Shown here: one piece after another, positions 1 to 10,052 of the stretch | Layout of the letters: the number at the start of each line of letters is the position of its first letter | Numbering within the stretch: position 1 is the stretch's first letter | Origin: Theodoxus fluviatilis | Taxonomy: Eukaryota > Mollusca > Gastropoda > Cycloneritida > Neritidae | DNA length: 64,000 bases | Direction: 5' to 3' | Assembly: GCA_034096865.1 (NCBI GenBank) | Contig: JAWQFJ010001218.1 | Coordinates: 55,001 to 119,000 of the forward strand | The notes under the pieces: generated by a model | What the model saw: the letters and a program-made list of their open reading frames with translations, nothing else | What the model was told of the DNA's origin: nothing | Databases searched by the model: none | Program-made: the position numbers and the translations under genes

Positions 1-607
1 AGACAAAGTGAAGCAGATGAGGAGACAAAGTGAAGCAGATGAGGAGACAAAGTGAAGCAGATGAGGAGACAAAGTGAAGCAGATGAGGAGACAAAGTGAA
101 GCAGATGAGGAGACAAAGTGAAGCAGATGAGGAGACAGAGTGAAGCAGATGAGGAGACAAAGTGAAGCAGATGAGGAGACAAAGTGAAGCAGATGAGGAG
201 ACAGAGTGAAGCAGATGAGGGAGACAGAGTGAAGCAGATGAGGAGACAAAGTGAAGCAGATGAGGAGACAAAGTGAAGCAGATGAGGAGACAAAGTGAAG
301 CAGATGAGGAGACAAAGTGAAGCAGATGAGGAGACAAAGTGAAGCAGATGAGGAGACAAAGTGAAGCAGATGAGGAGACAGAGTGAAGCAGATGAGGAGA
401 CAGAGTGAAGCAGATGAGGAGACAAAGTGAAGCAGATGAGGAGACAAAGTGAAGCAGATGAGGAGACAAAGTGAAGCAGATGAGGAGACAAAGTGAAGCA
501 GATGAGGAGACAAAGTGAAGCAGATGAGGAGACAAAGTGAAGCAGATGAGGAGACAAAGTGAAGCAGATGAGGAGACAAAGTGAAGCAGATGAGGAGACA
601 AAGTGAA
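1..607. repeat. 22-bp minisatellite array, cut by the window edge
   Basis: Head-to-tail units of agacaaagtgaagcagatga plus gg, about 27 copies, with rare a/g variants (acagag for acaaag) and one unit with an extra g near 220. There are no spacers between units, so it is not a CRISPR array. No long reading frame runs through it. The array resumes for about two units at 2980, so the element at 608-2979 interrupts it. Confidence 0.95.
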
Positions 608-2979
608 GGGGAGACCTGGCAGCTATAGTACACATTTTTTACAAAAAAAAATTTCCTCCAATTTTGATGCCGATTTTTTTATTTAGTTCATTTGGAATGA
701 ACAAAAAAAAAAATAAAGGCTGTATCTGGTGTACTTATGAGAATAATGATAGTTTAATAATGGAAATGGGGGGAAATATGTATTTTTCAAGAAATCAGTT
801 AAAAAATCAAGAGACTACATATCAACTTCAAACAAATTTTAATTTGCATATAATAATGTTGCTCATTAGATTACATGAAGACATCTTGTCTATCTTGTTA
901 ATAAAAAAACTCTACAACCTAGAATTTTAACTATATGTTTTCTGTTTGCGTAAGGCTTGAACTTTTTTTAATCTTCAGCAAATGCAAAATTTACCAAATG
1001 TTTTTCTATAAAATTCTCATTGTAATATCACAGACTACTCATCTGTCTACAAAATGAAAAAAACAGAAAGTGACTAGCACAAACACACAATTTTCTATCG
1101 ATTTCTACATGAAGCTACCATCGTGAAAAATCAACAATCCGAGAAATCAGCCGACGAAGTTTTTGGAATGTTCCATGACACAGAAACACGACTGTCAGTC
1201 AAATTTACAGCCAATTTCTGCTTCCCAGTCACTTTCTTTGAGTCTTCCAGCATGCCTGGGCCATAGATTGGTCCCTCTTCATCCTCCTGAGCAGCAATGT
1301 CATGCAGATACTCAACACGGTGTGAACGTCTTTTGTTTAGGAAAGCTAGAGTTGCAGCTTTATCTGCCTTCCTCTTCCTCTTGGCATCTTCTTTCTGCAG
1401 CAAAAGCAGGGTCACCTCATTTGCAGCAATGTTAAAACTCTGCATCACCCCTGCATCTCTCAGCTGCAGTCATCTTCCTCAGTTTTTCTTTGTTCATGGT
1501 GCACACGTGGCAGTATGTTGTCAGCACCTCAAAGTCTACAGCATACCCTGTGAGGACATCAATCACAACGCCCACACCATTGTGAGATGTGAATTCTTGT
1601 TTCTGCCATGTACCATCGAACAACACATCTATAGATCCATCATTCATGGTATCCCATCATCTTCATCCCATGCTGTGTCATCCTCACTGTCTTCCTCACT
1701 GAACTCCTCTGCTGAGTGTTGGCCACAATGATGGGTCTCTCTGTATTGCCTTTTCACAAAGTCCACTGTCATGTCCAGTGTGGCTTCCCTTGATGCAGCA
1801 AGAGCATCACAGACTCTCCTGTCAATGCTGGAAAAAGTTTTGCCATGGAGAAGAGGCATGCAGAAAACTGTGCAAAACTTTCGCAAGGCAGCATATCCAC
1901 CACCAATTTCATGGGAATACAGCACAGCACGCCTGTTCACCTCATACCCCACGTTCTTCTGCTGCCTCTTTTCAATGCGAGGTGAAGAAACGCATTTTCT
2001 TACCTCTGTACATCGTCCACAAATCATAGTCATCTCCCGAGAAAATCCAAGAGGGGTGCCAGCTTGTACTGAAAGACGATTCTCGAAGCACTTTGGACAC
2101 ACTGCATCCGAAATGAGTTCATTGAGCTGACCTATCTCTGTCAGAATCCACACTCGGTCGGCTGCACTGGGCATGTCATACTCCTCTCGAAATCTCTCCA
2201 ATTCAATCGCAATGAGGATGGTGCCGGATCATCAGTAGATGTAGAGGGGACTGGTGTGCTGTAGCTGGAACTTGACGCCAGTGGTTCAGCAGCCAATGTA
2301 GATGGGACTGGTTCTGACGATGACGATGTAGCAGTCGCTGATAGTGCGCTCGCACACGTGGCTGACGTTGTTTCCGCAACACAAGCCTTTCTCCCTTCAC
2401 AGCTCATGCAGCTGACAGTTGCTCCTTTCTTTTCTTGCTTTTCTTGAGTTAAAAAGCACCTACAGTGTGCGATTTTCGTCCAGGCATGGCAAAATGTATT
2501 AAACTGACAATGCAACAGCTCATGAGGCAGCCATTTTGTCTCTAAGCCGCATTGCATTGTGGTAGCGATTCCAGCTCTCTAATTGGTCCATTCGCGTCAG
2601 CTGACCAGATCTCATACAATCTAACTCTTCTTTGCTGCCATGTAGCTATGGAGAGGAAGTCTAGAAGAGTTACGTCCCTTGCAATTTGTAGACGACATGT
2701 GCCGCTTTCCAGTGATACCTAACTTGCAGGGGTTCATTCAAAATTTAGGCCCGTTGCCAAGACCCAAACATTGCAAATTTCGACGAAATATTGCACAAGA
2801 AGACTCGTTTGGTAGATGGGTGGTATGTTTTATTGCTTAATTTAGCCCATAAAGAGTTTGTTTTCACACTAAAGCAACATCGGGTCCATATCTAGAGAGG
2901 TCACAGAGTGCAAAATCGGCAAGTTTTCAAAATCGACAAAGTAAGCCCAAATTATCAATTTTCACTGCCAGATCTCCCC
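608..2979 (-). mobile_element. Mutator-like DNA transposon remnant with short inverted ends
   Basis: The ends are inverted copies: ggggagacctggcag at 608-622 and the complement of ggggagatctggcag at 2965-2979 (one mismatch in 15). Between them, minus-strand ORF pieces resemble invertebrate Mutator-like transposases. Both flanks are the same 22-bp satellite, so the element sits inside the array. A target-site duplication cannot be read because the flanks are themselves repeats. Bases 623-1130 and 2558-2964 show no coding sequence and are AT-rich. Confidence 0.6.
1131..2557 (-). pseudogene. Broken Mutator-like transposase
   Basis: Four minus-strand ORF pieces follow each other: 2557-2141, 2201-1644, 1647-1432 and 1448-1131. 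The second contains YSHEIGGGYAALRKFC, and the third contains LFDGTWQKQEFTSHNGV and VLTTYCHVC; both resemble conserved stretches of the transposases often annotated as Mutator-like domain proteins in invertebrates. The last piece has the YGPGM-type C-terminal tail. The frame changes near 1645 and 1440, and the catalytic middle expected between the CHVC stretch and the C-terminal tail is missing. It is therefore a dead, internally deleted copy. The family name is from memory of the motifs. Confidence 0.6.
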
Positions 2980-3030
2980 GATGAGGAGACAAAGTGAACC
3001 AGATGAGGGAGACAAAGTGAACCAGATGGA
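2980..3030. repeat. Right-hand remainder of the 22-bp satellite
   Basis: About two units like those at 1-607, in the same orientation, but with gaacc in place of gaagc. The shared variant suggests this end has been homogenised separately from the left array. Confidence 0.85.
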
Positions 3031-3299
3031 AAAGAAAATAATCTGGAGAATCATCGTTTGAACTTTTTTGTTATCAATAAGCCCCTAGCACATGTATTGA
3101 TTAAACTTCAAGTGTTGCCAGATAATTCTAATTCTCATAGTTTCTGCAGTCTTTCTTGTTGAGCTGAATGTTAGAATTACCTGTTTTTCTTGAAGGTGAT
3201 TGATTTATGATCAGAAGGCTTTATTTGTTGATGGCTTTTGCACAGACAGAAAAGCTGACCAGGATGTGTCAGAGACTGTATCCTTTGACCCATGACATG

Positions 3300-3504
3300 A
3301 GCCTTGTTCAGGAGGCTCAGCAATTCACAACGCTGCTCAGCACTGCACAGCGCTTGCGCCGTGAAACGGCTTGTTCAGGACGCGCAGCGCTGCAAAGCGC
3401 CGAATCACATGCAGCGCTTTGCAGCGCTACGCGTCCTGAACAAGCCGTTTCACGGCGCAAGCGCTGAGCAGCGCTGTGAATCGCTGAGCCTCCTGAACAA
3501 GGCT
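3300..3504. repeat. Large imperfect palindrome (foldback element)
   Basis: The sequence from gccttgttcagg at 3301 returns as its reverse complement ending at 3503, with arms of roughly 95 bases around a short centre (gaatcacat). Inside the arms the motif cttgttcagga and cagcgct-like blocks recur. It lies just upstream of the first visible INTS3 exon. The small ORFs here are products of the palindrome, not genes. Confidence 0.85.
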
Positions 3505-3696
3505 ATGGTCTCCAGTCTTGGGAGTTATTGGTCAGGGAAGAAAGAGAAAGCCCATTACAAACCTTCACAGTGGAATAATGCCTTGTCTGCTGGCAATTCA
3601 GAGACACACTGGTGTTGCAACAGTCACAGTCAAAGTGAGCAGGGCTTTGCCACCAGCCAGTAATTCCATTCCTTGACCTCTGCGTTTTTATTTCAG

Positions 3697-3775
3697 CTGC
3701 AGGACCTCATCTGTCAGATTCTGCAGGGACACCTTGTGATGTTCAAGAACAAAGAAACCTTCCTCAGTGTCCTCA
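3697..3775 (+). CDS. INTS3: INTS3 exon a (LQDLICQ...FLSVL)
   Basis: Preceded by a pyrimidine-rich stretch and cag, followed by gtgagt. Opens in frame with LQDLICQILQG and ends after the first base of a codon. A SINE starts only 30 bases past the donor. Confidence 0.88.
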
Positions 3776-6700
3776 GTGAGTTTACACACTTTACCCTGTG
3801 TCATGGTTCCCTTTGGGTTGGGGGGCATAATAGACCCACCGCATCTCCCTACAAGATTCATAAGAGCGGAATAACTTTGGGTATTGCTACTTGTCTTGCG
3901 ATTACTTTGCACTATTCTTGTGATTTTTTGGCTCATTGCCCTTACATAGCCTACAAAGGCTGATAGGCTGTAAACTCCATCCATCCATCCCTGTGTCATG
4001 TTTATCAACAGCCAGTACAGCTTTCGCAACAGTTTTATCTGCTAGTTGCTCTTCCTATAAAATCTTCTCTTACTGTACATATTTAACATATTTTACATCA
4101 CTGCATTTGACAATGTTTGATGTTGATTTTCATGTAACCATGGAAGTAAGTACAAAATGATTTGCTGGTTAAACTGCTAAGTGTCTTTGGATATTTGTAT
4201 GGGGAATGAATGTGTATTGTTGGGGGTGAGCACTGTGGTGCTATGCATTGTGTATTGATGTATGCTGACACTGTATACTTGCAGACAAAAGTTTGGAGTG
4301 GGAAACAATAGAACAGTACTTCCTCTGGCAGCTGATAGCTGCACACAACATTCCAGCAGAACACATCCTTCCCATCCTGCCTAAGCTGGAGTACACAGGT
4401 CAGTTAGACCAACCGAAAGGTCTTGGGTTCAGTCCTCACCTGCAGTCCTACATTTTACCTGTCTGACCCTCAAAGGGCTTTGGTTCTATATGTAACTCCA
4501 CAGGTCGGTCTTCTCTTGGGCAGCTTGTCTTCTCACAGCAGTGACAGTGAATGTCAGGGAGGGGGATGCCAGTACTGTGCCCCTCTGCACTATTTGCAAG
4601 GGAATTGTGAAAACTTTTTTTGCTCATCTTTTAACAATATGTTATCATATCACTTTGTAGGAAATTCAGTGTAGAATGTGTCTGTATGCTTTATTCCAGG
4701 GAGAGGGGTGGGGTGGGGGGTGGGTGGGTGGGGGAATAGGTATTTTTACACTAACATTTGGGAGGAAGACACCAACCGTCAGCAGTCATGATGATGGATG
4801 GATGGATGGATGGATTGATGGAGTTTTACAGCCTATCAGCCTTTGCAGGCTATATAAGGCCATTAAGCACAAAAATCACTAGAACAGTTTAGAGCAAACA
4901 CAATCAAGTCACGGTGTCCCTAGTTATTCGCCTCTTACGAATCGCGTAGGGAGACGCGGTGGGTCAATTCTTAACCCCGAACCCACAGGGGGAGGTCATG
5001 ATGAAGAATGAGATCTTATGCAATTTTCTCAGTTTCAGGGTTTTCCCTTGTTATGTGTTAGATTTCAGACATCACATCTCTGTGCTCTGATGTTTGATTT
5101 CCTTGAAACTTGGCAGATTTGGTTCATATAACCTGCTTCATGGGATGACCCAAAATTGAAACTGTGTCTTCCTTTATTTCAAAGTTACAGGATCTTGAAT
5201 ATGTAATTATCGACTCAGTCAATGCATGTAACTTCAGATGTGGAATTTTGTTAACATTAAATGTTCCAAGTAGTTGTCTTTGTTTTCAGTCAGGACATCT
5301 TACCCCATTTACTGTACTTCTGTGCAAAATTACAAGTTTCTACCATTAACCCCTTTTCTGGTATTATGTTTCAAAAACTGGCAAATATTTGTTGTATCAG
5401 CAGCAGTATTGGAAAGCTAATTAGCATAATTTATGTAAACACATCACAGGTAGACTGCACTTTAAAAGCACAGCCTGTAGGGTGAGAAAATTGGACCAAC
5501 AAAATTCAACTGAATAAAATGATGATTGCTGGGTACTAGTCTACTACTACCTTAAAAATATGAAACATTGACTTGGTGATTCTCTTTGGGATTGATTGGC
5601 ATAAAAAAGTTTTATAGAATGCATCACTTGTGTTTGTATGTTGGATTTTATTTCTATAAATTAGTATGAAACAGAAAATGTAAAAATCAAAGGATGATTT
5701 GTGTGGGTTGTGTGTGTATGTGTGTAGATTCTGCACTTATTGGTTTCCATAACATTGCCATCAGGCACAAAGAGTGGATGCACCATGAGATAATGCCTCT
5801 TTCGCAGTGGTGAGGAAAGTTAAGTAAAGGTCACATGTATAGACTGACATGCCTTTTTAATTGCAGCACACGCTGAGGCCCTCACATCCATCTTGGTGCT
5901 ACTGAAACAGGAGAGGTGAGCTTTGCCAGTGCTGAGTCCTTTCAGTTCCTTGCTAAAAACCGTGTATTAGGGCATACAGATTTCTGTACTGAGGCTTAAA
6001 AAAATTTTTACTGTAGTCCAAGATATCTGTTGCAAATGGGTCATAATAAGAGGAAGCCATCCTCTAGGAAAGGAGAAATGCAGCCATTCTCTTCGTGACA
6101 TGCAGAGGTAGCTGCTCTGCTCTCTGCCTTAAGTGCCTCTTGAAATTTTCAGTGATTCATTGCATGCAATTGATAAGTTAGGAATGCTTTCATGCTTTTA
6201 TAAGGGAATATTGTCCAGCAAATGTTATCACCTAAACAGCAATAGGTTTCAGACCACTTCTTCACATTCCATATAAGTAAGTGCAAATAAAAACCGCTGG
6301 CGCTGAACCTCCAGGTTTTGGCATATATAAAATTTTTTTAAAAAAGATCGGGTTCGAACCCGCAACCTCTCGAGAAAAGAGGGGGGGGGGGGGGGGGGGG
6401 GGAAACACACGCACATAAAAACACAAAAAACCAGGTCGGGTCCGAAGCCACAACCTCTCGGAAAGAGAGAGAGAAAAAAAGTTTCAGCGCAGAATCGAAC
6501 CTGGTCATGCATGACCAAGAGTCAAATGCTCTACCAGCTGAGCCATTAAAGAATTGACATGACGGAGTGTTTGTAAAGCATTTATAACGTTCTTTTCCCT
6601 AAACCCCCTTGCAAGCTATCGACCCAGGAAACAATCGACCATATATTTTAAACATGATGGATAGGTTCAGGAAGCCCCTATTATGACATGTTTTATTTTG

Positions 6701-6815
6701 CTTTGGCATGTCATAGACGCTGAATTAACACTCACACAGTCACACAGAGGAGGAGGTGTATTATAGATGTTCACCCCAGACATGTGCATTGCAGCATTCG
6801 TACTCATTCACGCAC

Positions 6816-6865
<50 letters not shown>

Positions 6866-9571
6866 AGACTACTTATACGCCCATACCTTCCCTAATAGGC
6901 AAGCTCATGGCGTTTACAATGAAAAGTCTACATTCATACAAAGCATTCCAACACTCGCACACTGCACAGTTGAAACAAAAAAGTTTTAGTTTTAGTAGGA
7001 AAAGATAACTCTGTTTGACCACACTGGCTATTCCGTCAACTGAAATCTCAGGGGGGGGAGGTTTTTGAGTTTACGACCTAAATAAACCACTTTTTCTTCA
7101 AACCTCGATGCTGAAAATTTGATACATTCAATCGGACCTAACTTCCAGTAAGTGTGCAAAATGTCAACGAAATCCGTCCAGCAGTTATTGAGATATCAGC
7201 CGTTAAATCGGGACTGACAGGCAGACGGACAAATAAAAATTACGTCAAGTTATTGATGACGTCACATTTCGCAATTTCGCCATTTCATCAATCGAGTATT
7301 TAGGGAGGTGCTTTCGAGTTTACGACCTTAAAAAACCACTTTCTTTTCAAACCTCAATTCTGAAAATTTGATACATTCAATCGGACCTAACTTCCAGTAA
7401 GTGTGCAAAATGTCAGTGAAATCCGTCCAGTAGTTTTTGAGAAATCAGCCGTGAAGTCGGGACAGACAGACACACAGACAGACAGACAGATAAAGTCTGT
7501 AGGACCTCCAGTAAACCTGGAGGGCAATGAGTAGTATTTATTCATACCCCTGTCTATCACAGTCTGAGAAATCTTCTCACTGTCTGGCAAAAATGAGTCA
7601 CAAATGATGTCCGGAATACGCAATGAGTCAGTCTGCGTTCGCGTGGAAGCCATTTTGCCGCCTGCATGTGTTGCCACGCGAGATACAGCGAGAAAGGGGC
7701 GTGGCCGTGGAGGGAGATTTCGCCATTCCATCAATCGATTTTGAGGGGGGGGGGGTTTCGAGTTTACGACCTAAATAAATAACTTTCTTTTCAAGCCTTG
7801 ATTCTGAAAATTGGATACATTCAATCGGACCTAACTTCCAGTAAGTGTGCAAAATGCCAAGGAAATCCGTCCAGTAGTTTTTTAGAAATCAGCCGTTAAG
7901 TCGGAACAGAGAGACATACACACACAATAAATTACGTCACGGTATTGATGACGTCACACATTTTGCAATTTCGCCATTAAAAGGTAAAGGTAAAGGTGTG
8001 GTTTTTTATAGCGACTTACACCCTTTGTCAGGGTCTCAAACCGCTTACACTTTACCCCCTGATCACTGGGCATCTTCATCAATCCTCACTGGTACCTCAC
8101 AACAAATAAAGTCACAGGCATTGATGACGTCACACATTTTGCAATTTCGCCATTCCATCAATCGAGTATTTAGGAAGGAGCTTTCGAGTTTACGACCTTA
8201 AAAAACCACTTTCTTTTCAAGCCTCGATTCTGAAAATTTGATACATTCAATCGGACCTAACTTCCAGTAAGTGTGCAAAATGTCAAGAAAATCCGTCCAG
8301 TAGTTTTTGAGATATCAGCCGTTAAGTCGGGACAGACACACACACACACACAGAGACAGATAAAGTCTGTAGGACCTCCAGTAAACCTGGAGGGATAAAA
8401 TGATAGTGAACACAAGATGATGTTGAAATTAAAATTTGGAACATGATTTGACTTATTTAAATGTACTGCACATGATGCATGCACTGCCAGATCAATTAAT
8501 GTAAGTGCATCCTCTATCCTTGCTAAATAACTGCCAATTTGTTTTATTCGAGTGGTTGATATGTCAATGTTGTGTTGTCTTTAGTCCCAGCCCAGACCTC
8601 CTTCGACTCATCTTGTGTCGAGAGTGTCGAAAGACAGATCTCTTCACCGTGTCCATCCTCAAGTTCTGGGCCCAGGAGCAAGAGGACAGGCTGGCCGAGT
8701 TGATCAACTCCCAGCTGACCAAGCTGAATGGGGGGCAGTCCAAGAAGAGGAAAGGGTGAGTAAGACACCAAGGTCACTGACCCAAAACACAACTTTTGGA
8801 ACATTGACCATTGAACTAAGTAAAGGCAAGTTGTTATTGTCATTTGTATACATTTGTCTGTTCAGTTGTTTGATAGGCTGTTTGTTGTTGGATGTCAGGT
8901 TTAGAAACTGAACATCTAAGTTCTCCTTGGAACTGCTCTGGAGTGGGAAGGTTGATGCCACTTCAGGTAAACTGGACCCCTGCCCAGGGCCTGTGACACA
9001 AAGCATACTTTTCACAAGTCTCCTTTTTAAAAATGAGATGTAGCCTATGAGACTGAAACTGCTTATCATTTTTCAATATTTTCATCAATTTGTTTCGTCC
9101 TGACCACTGTACTGACCAATGGCCAGTATTGGTTAAGTCTTGACCAGATGCCAAAATTTTTCCAAAAATGGCATGCAACTCTAAAGATAAGGCTTAGAAG
9201 GTAGAAGGCATAGGAAATAAATAACAACTGTAGTGTGATAATTAAAAAAAAGAAGTTAGATGTTATGATATAAATTGGTGTTGGATCCTGTGTTTCCAGA
9301 TTGTTGCTATAAGACGCATTCATGAACATGATGGTGCAGACAATTAAAAATTAATTTCATGGTAATGTACATTTATGAGTTTTACTTTGTACATTGCAAG
9401 ACTGATAGTATTTATGGAGTCATGATGCCTTACCCAATGGAAACATTTAGAAGCTCCAGGGAGGCACTTCTGATTTCAGGGGCTCCAGTGGCAGCAAAAA
9501 GGAGTCACCAAGCGTCGATCAAGTCCTCGCCCATCTCGACCACATGCGGCAAGTCTGCAGAAACATTTCAT
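3697..9571 (+). CDS. INTS3: Integrator complex subunit 3, C-terminal part, five exons
   Basis: INTS3 is part of the Integrator complex, which processes snRNA 3' ends and terminates transcription, and of the SOSS single-strand-DNA-binding complex. Exons 3697-3775, 4285-4398, 5867-5915, 8585-8755 and 9480-9571 join in one frame with phases 1, 1, 2, 2, 1; each has AG before and GT after. The spliced product is about 168 residues. It follows the vertebrate protein closely: GHLVMFKNKE, LEWETIEQYFLWQLIAAHN, ILPILPKLEYTAHAEAL, VSILKFW and VDQVLAHLDHMR. The vertebrate protein is over 1000 residues, so the N-terminal two thirds lie upstream of the window. The last exons (after the HLDHMR helix) are not found before the HSF1 exons begin. 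If the final donor is not used, a stop follows at 9592-9594. Confidence 0.88.
3806..3988 (+). mobile_element. SINE copy 1 with (CATC)n tail
   Basis: Flanked by the 12-bp target duplication ccctgtgtcatg (3794-3805 and 3989-4000). Contains the family marks gacccaccgc, aggctgataggc and a CATC tail. Sits in an INTS3 intron. Confidence 0.9.
4285..4398 (+). CDS. INTS3: INTS3 exon b (LEWETIEQY...KLEYT)
   Basis: Acceptor ttgcag, donor gtcagt. Completes the split Asn codon, then gives KSLEWETIEQYFLWQ; the Trp/Glu/Tyr spacing matches the vertebrate protein. Ends in phase 1. Confidence 0.9.
4795..4994 (-). mobile_element. SINE copy 2, reverse orientation
   Basis: Target duplication gtcatgatga at 4785-4794 and 4995-5004. 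Starts with (ATGG)n, the reversed tail, and ends with cccacaggggg, the reversed head. A nearly complete copy. Confidence 0.9.
5867..5915 (+). CDS. INTS3: INTS3 exon c (49 bp, HAEALTSILVLLKQE)
   Basis: A small exon between ttgcag and gtgagc. Together with exon b it gives KLEYTAHAEALTSIL, equal in layout to the vertebrate helix. Ends in phase 2. Confidence 0.85.
6300..6556 (-). repeat. tRNA-like sequence, probable tRNA-derived SINE fragment
   Basis: Read on the minus strand, 6551-6485 gives a D-arm-like tggctcagctggtagagc, an anticodon-arm-like block with ctt in the anticodon position, and a T-arm-like ggttcgattct. The acceptor stem does not pair, so a working tRNA is unlikely. Two more T-arm-like blocks (ggttcgaaccc at 6350-6360 and a weaker one near 6435) and a poly-G run lie beside it. 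Best read as a tRNA-derived SINE or tRNA-Lys-like pseudogene. Confidence 0.5.
6817..6990 (-). mobile_element. 5'-truncated LINE 3' end with (ATT)n tail
   Basis: After an (AAT)n run, the bases cataccttccctaataggc and the following 130 bases match the 3' end of the LINE at 15361. Only the untranslated 3' end is present, as expected from incomplete reverse transcription. Confidence 0.75.
7040..8400. repeat. Four diverged copies of a CRE-containing repeat
   Basis: The block tcgagtttacgacct ... ttcaatcggacctaacttcc ... aaatccgtccag recurs starting near 7060, 7310, 7755 and 8180. Between copies lies tgatgacgtcac, giving the CRE palindrome tgacgtca at 7257, 7949 and 8125. Two copies end with ataaagtctgtaggacctcc followed by a short hairpin (cctccagtaaacctggagg). 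A small unrelated insert with tandem aaaggt lies at 7979-8100. ORFs here are not coding. Confidence 0.75.
8585..8755 (+). CDS. INTS3: INTS3 exon d (PSPDLLRLIL...KKRKG)
   Basis: Acceptor tttag, donor gtgagt. Encodes SPDLLRLILCRE, FTVSILKFWAQE and LAELINSQL, then a basic KKRK stretch like the one that follows this region in vertebrate INTS3. Ends in phase 2. Confidence 0.9.
9480..9571 (+). CDS. INTS3: INTS3 exon e (last one visible)
   Basis: Acceptor ttcag, strong donor gtgagt. Encodes a Ser/Lys linker, then PSVDQVLAHLDHMRQVC. It ends in phase 1, so the true next exon must supply two bases; the next exon-like block at 13472 belongs to another protein and another phase. Confidence 0.88.
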
Positions 9572-9781
9572 GTGAGTGCCTTGATCTGCCTTAGTTGAAG
9601 TCGGGAAAGAGAATGACGGTTGAAGTGTAGAATACTAGAATGCATTCATGTCAAGGCCCCTGTCAGAATAACTTCACAACAAGTGACCTGTTGGAAAAGA
9701 TGACGGCTAGTTTTAGTATGGTCCTCAGTAGTTCTGACAGACAACATATTTTGATATCCACAGTTAATAATAATAGCTGCG

Positions 9782-9840
<59 letters not shown>

Positions 9841-9856
9841 GATGTGTGTGTGTGTG
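9782..9856. repeat. (TG)n microsatellite
   Basis: About 27 TG units, then a short interrupted stretch. It lies 210 bases past the last INTS3 exon. Confidence 0.95.
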
Positions 9857-10052
9857 TTGTTTGTGAGTGTGTGAATATTTTTTATCACTAAGTGGAGTTC
9901 TACATGCAGTGTTGGTTGCACATGCCACGTGAAGTTGTTGTGCATAGATGACCACACTTGCTATTGTAAAAATAGCTTTTTGATGGAAGGCTCAGGATGG
10001 TTCTCTTACATCAAATACAGCAAATAACATTTGCCATTGCCTCAAACTGGAA

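Noticed and set aside
1..607. CRISPR-like array
   Set aside because: Units are contiguous with no spacers, in animal DNA; it is a minisatellite.
6485..6552. Functional tRNA-Lys gene
   Set aside because: D-arm and T-arm boxes are recognisable but the acceptor stem does not pair and the anticodon arm is imperfect.
7387..8484. Minus-strand ORFs sharing an SRFTGGPTDFICL stretch
   Set aside because: The shared stretch is the end of a repeated non-coding unit, not a protein family.
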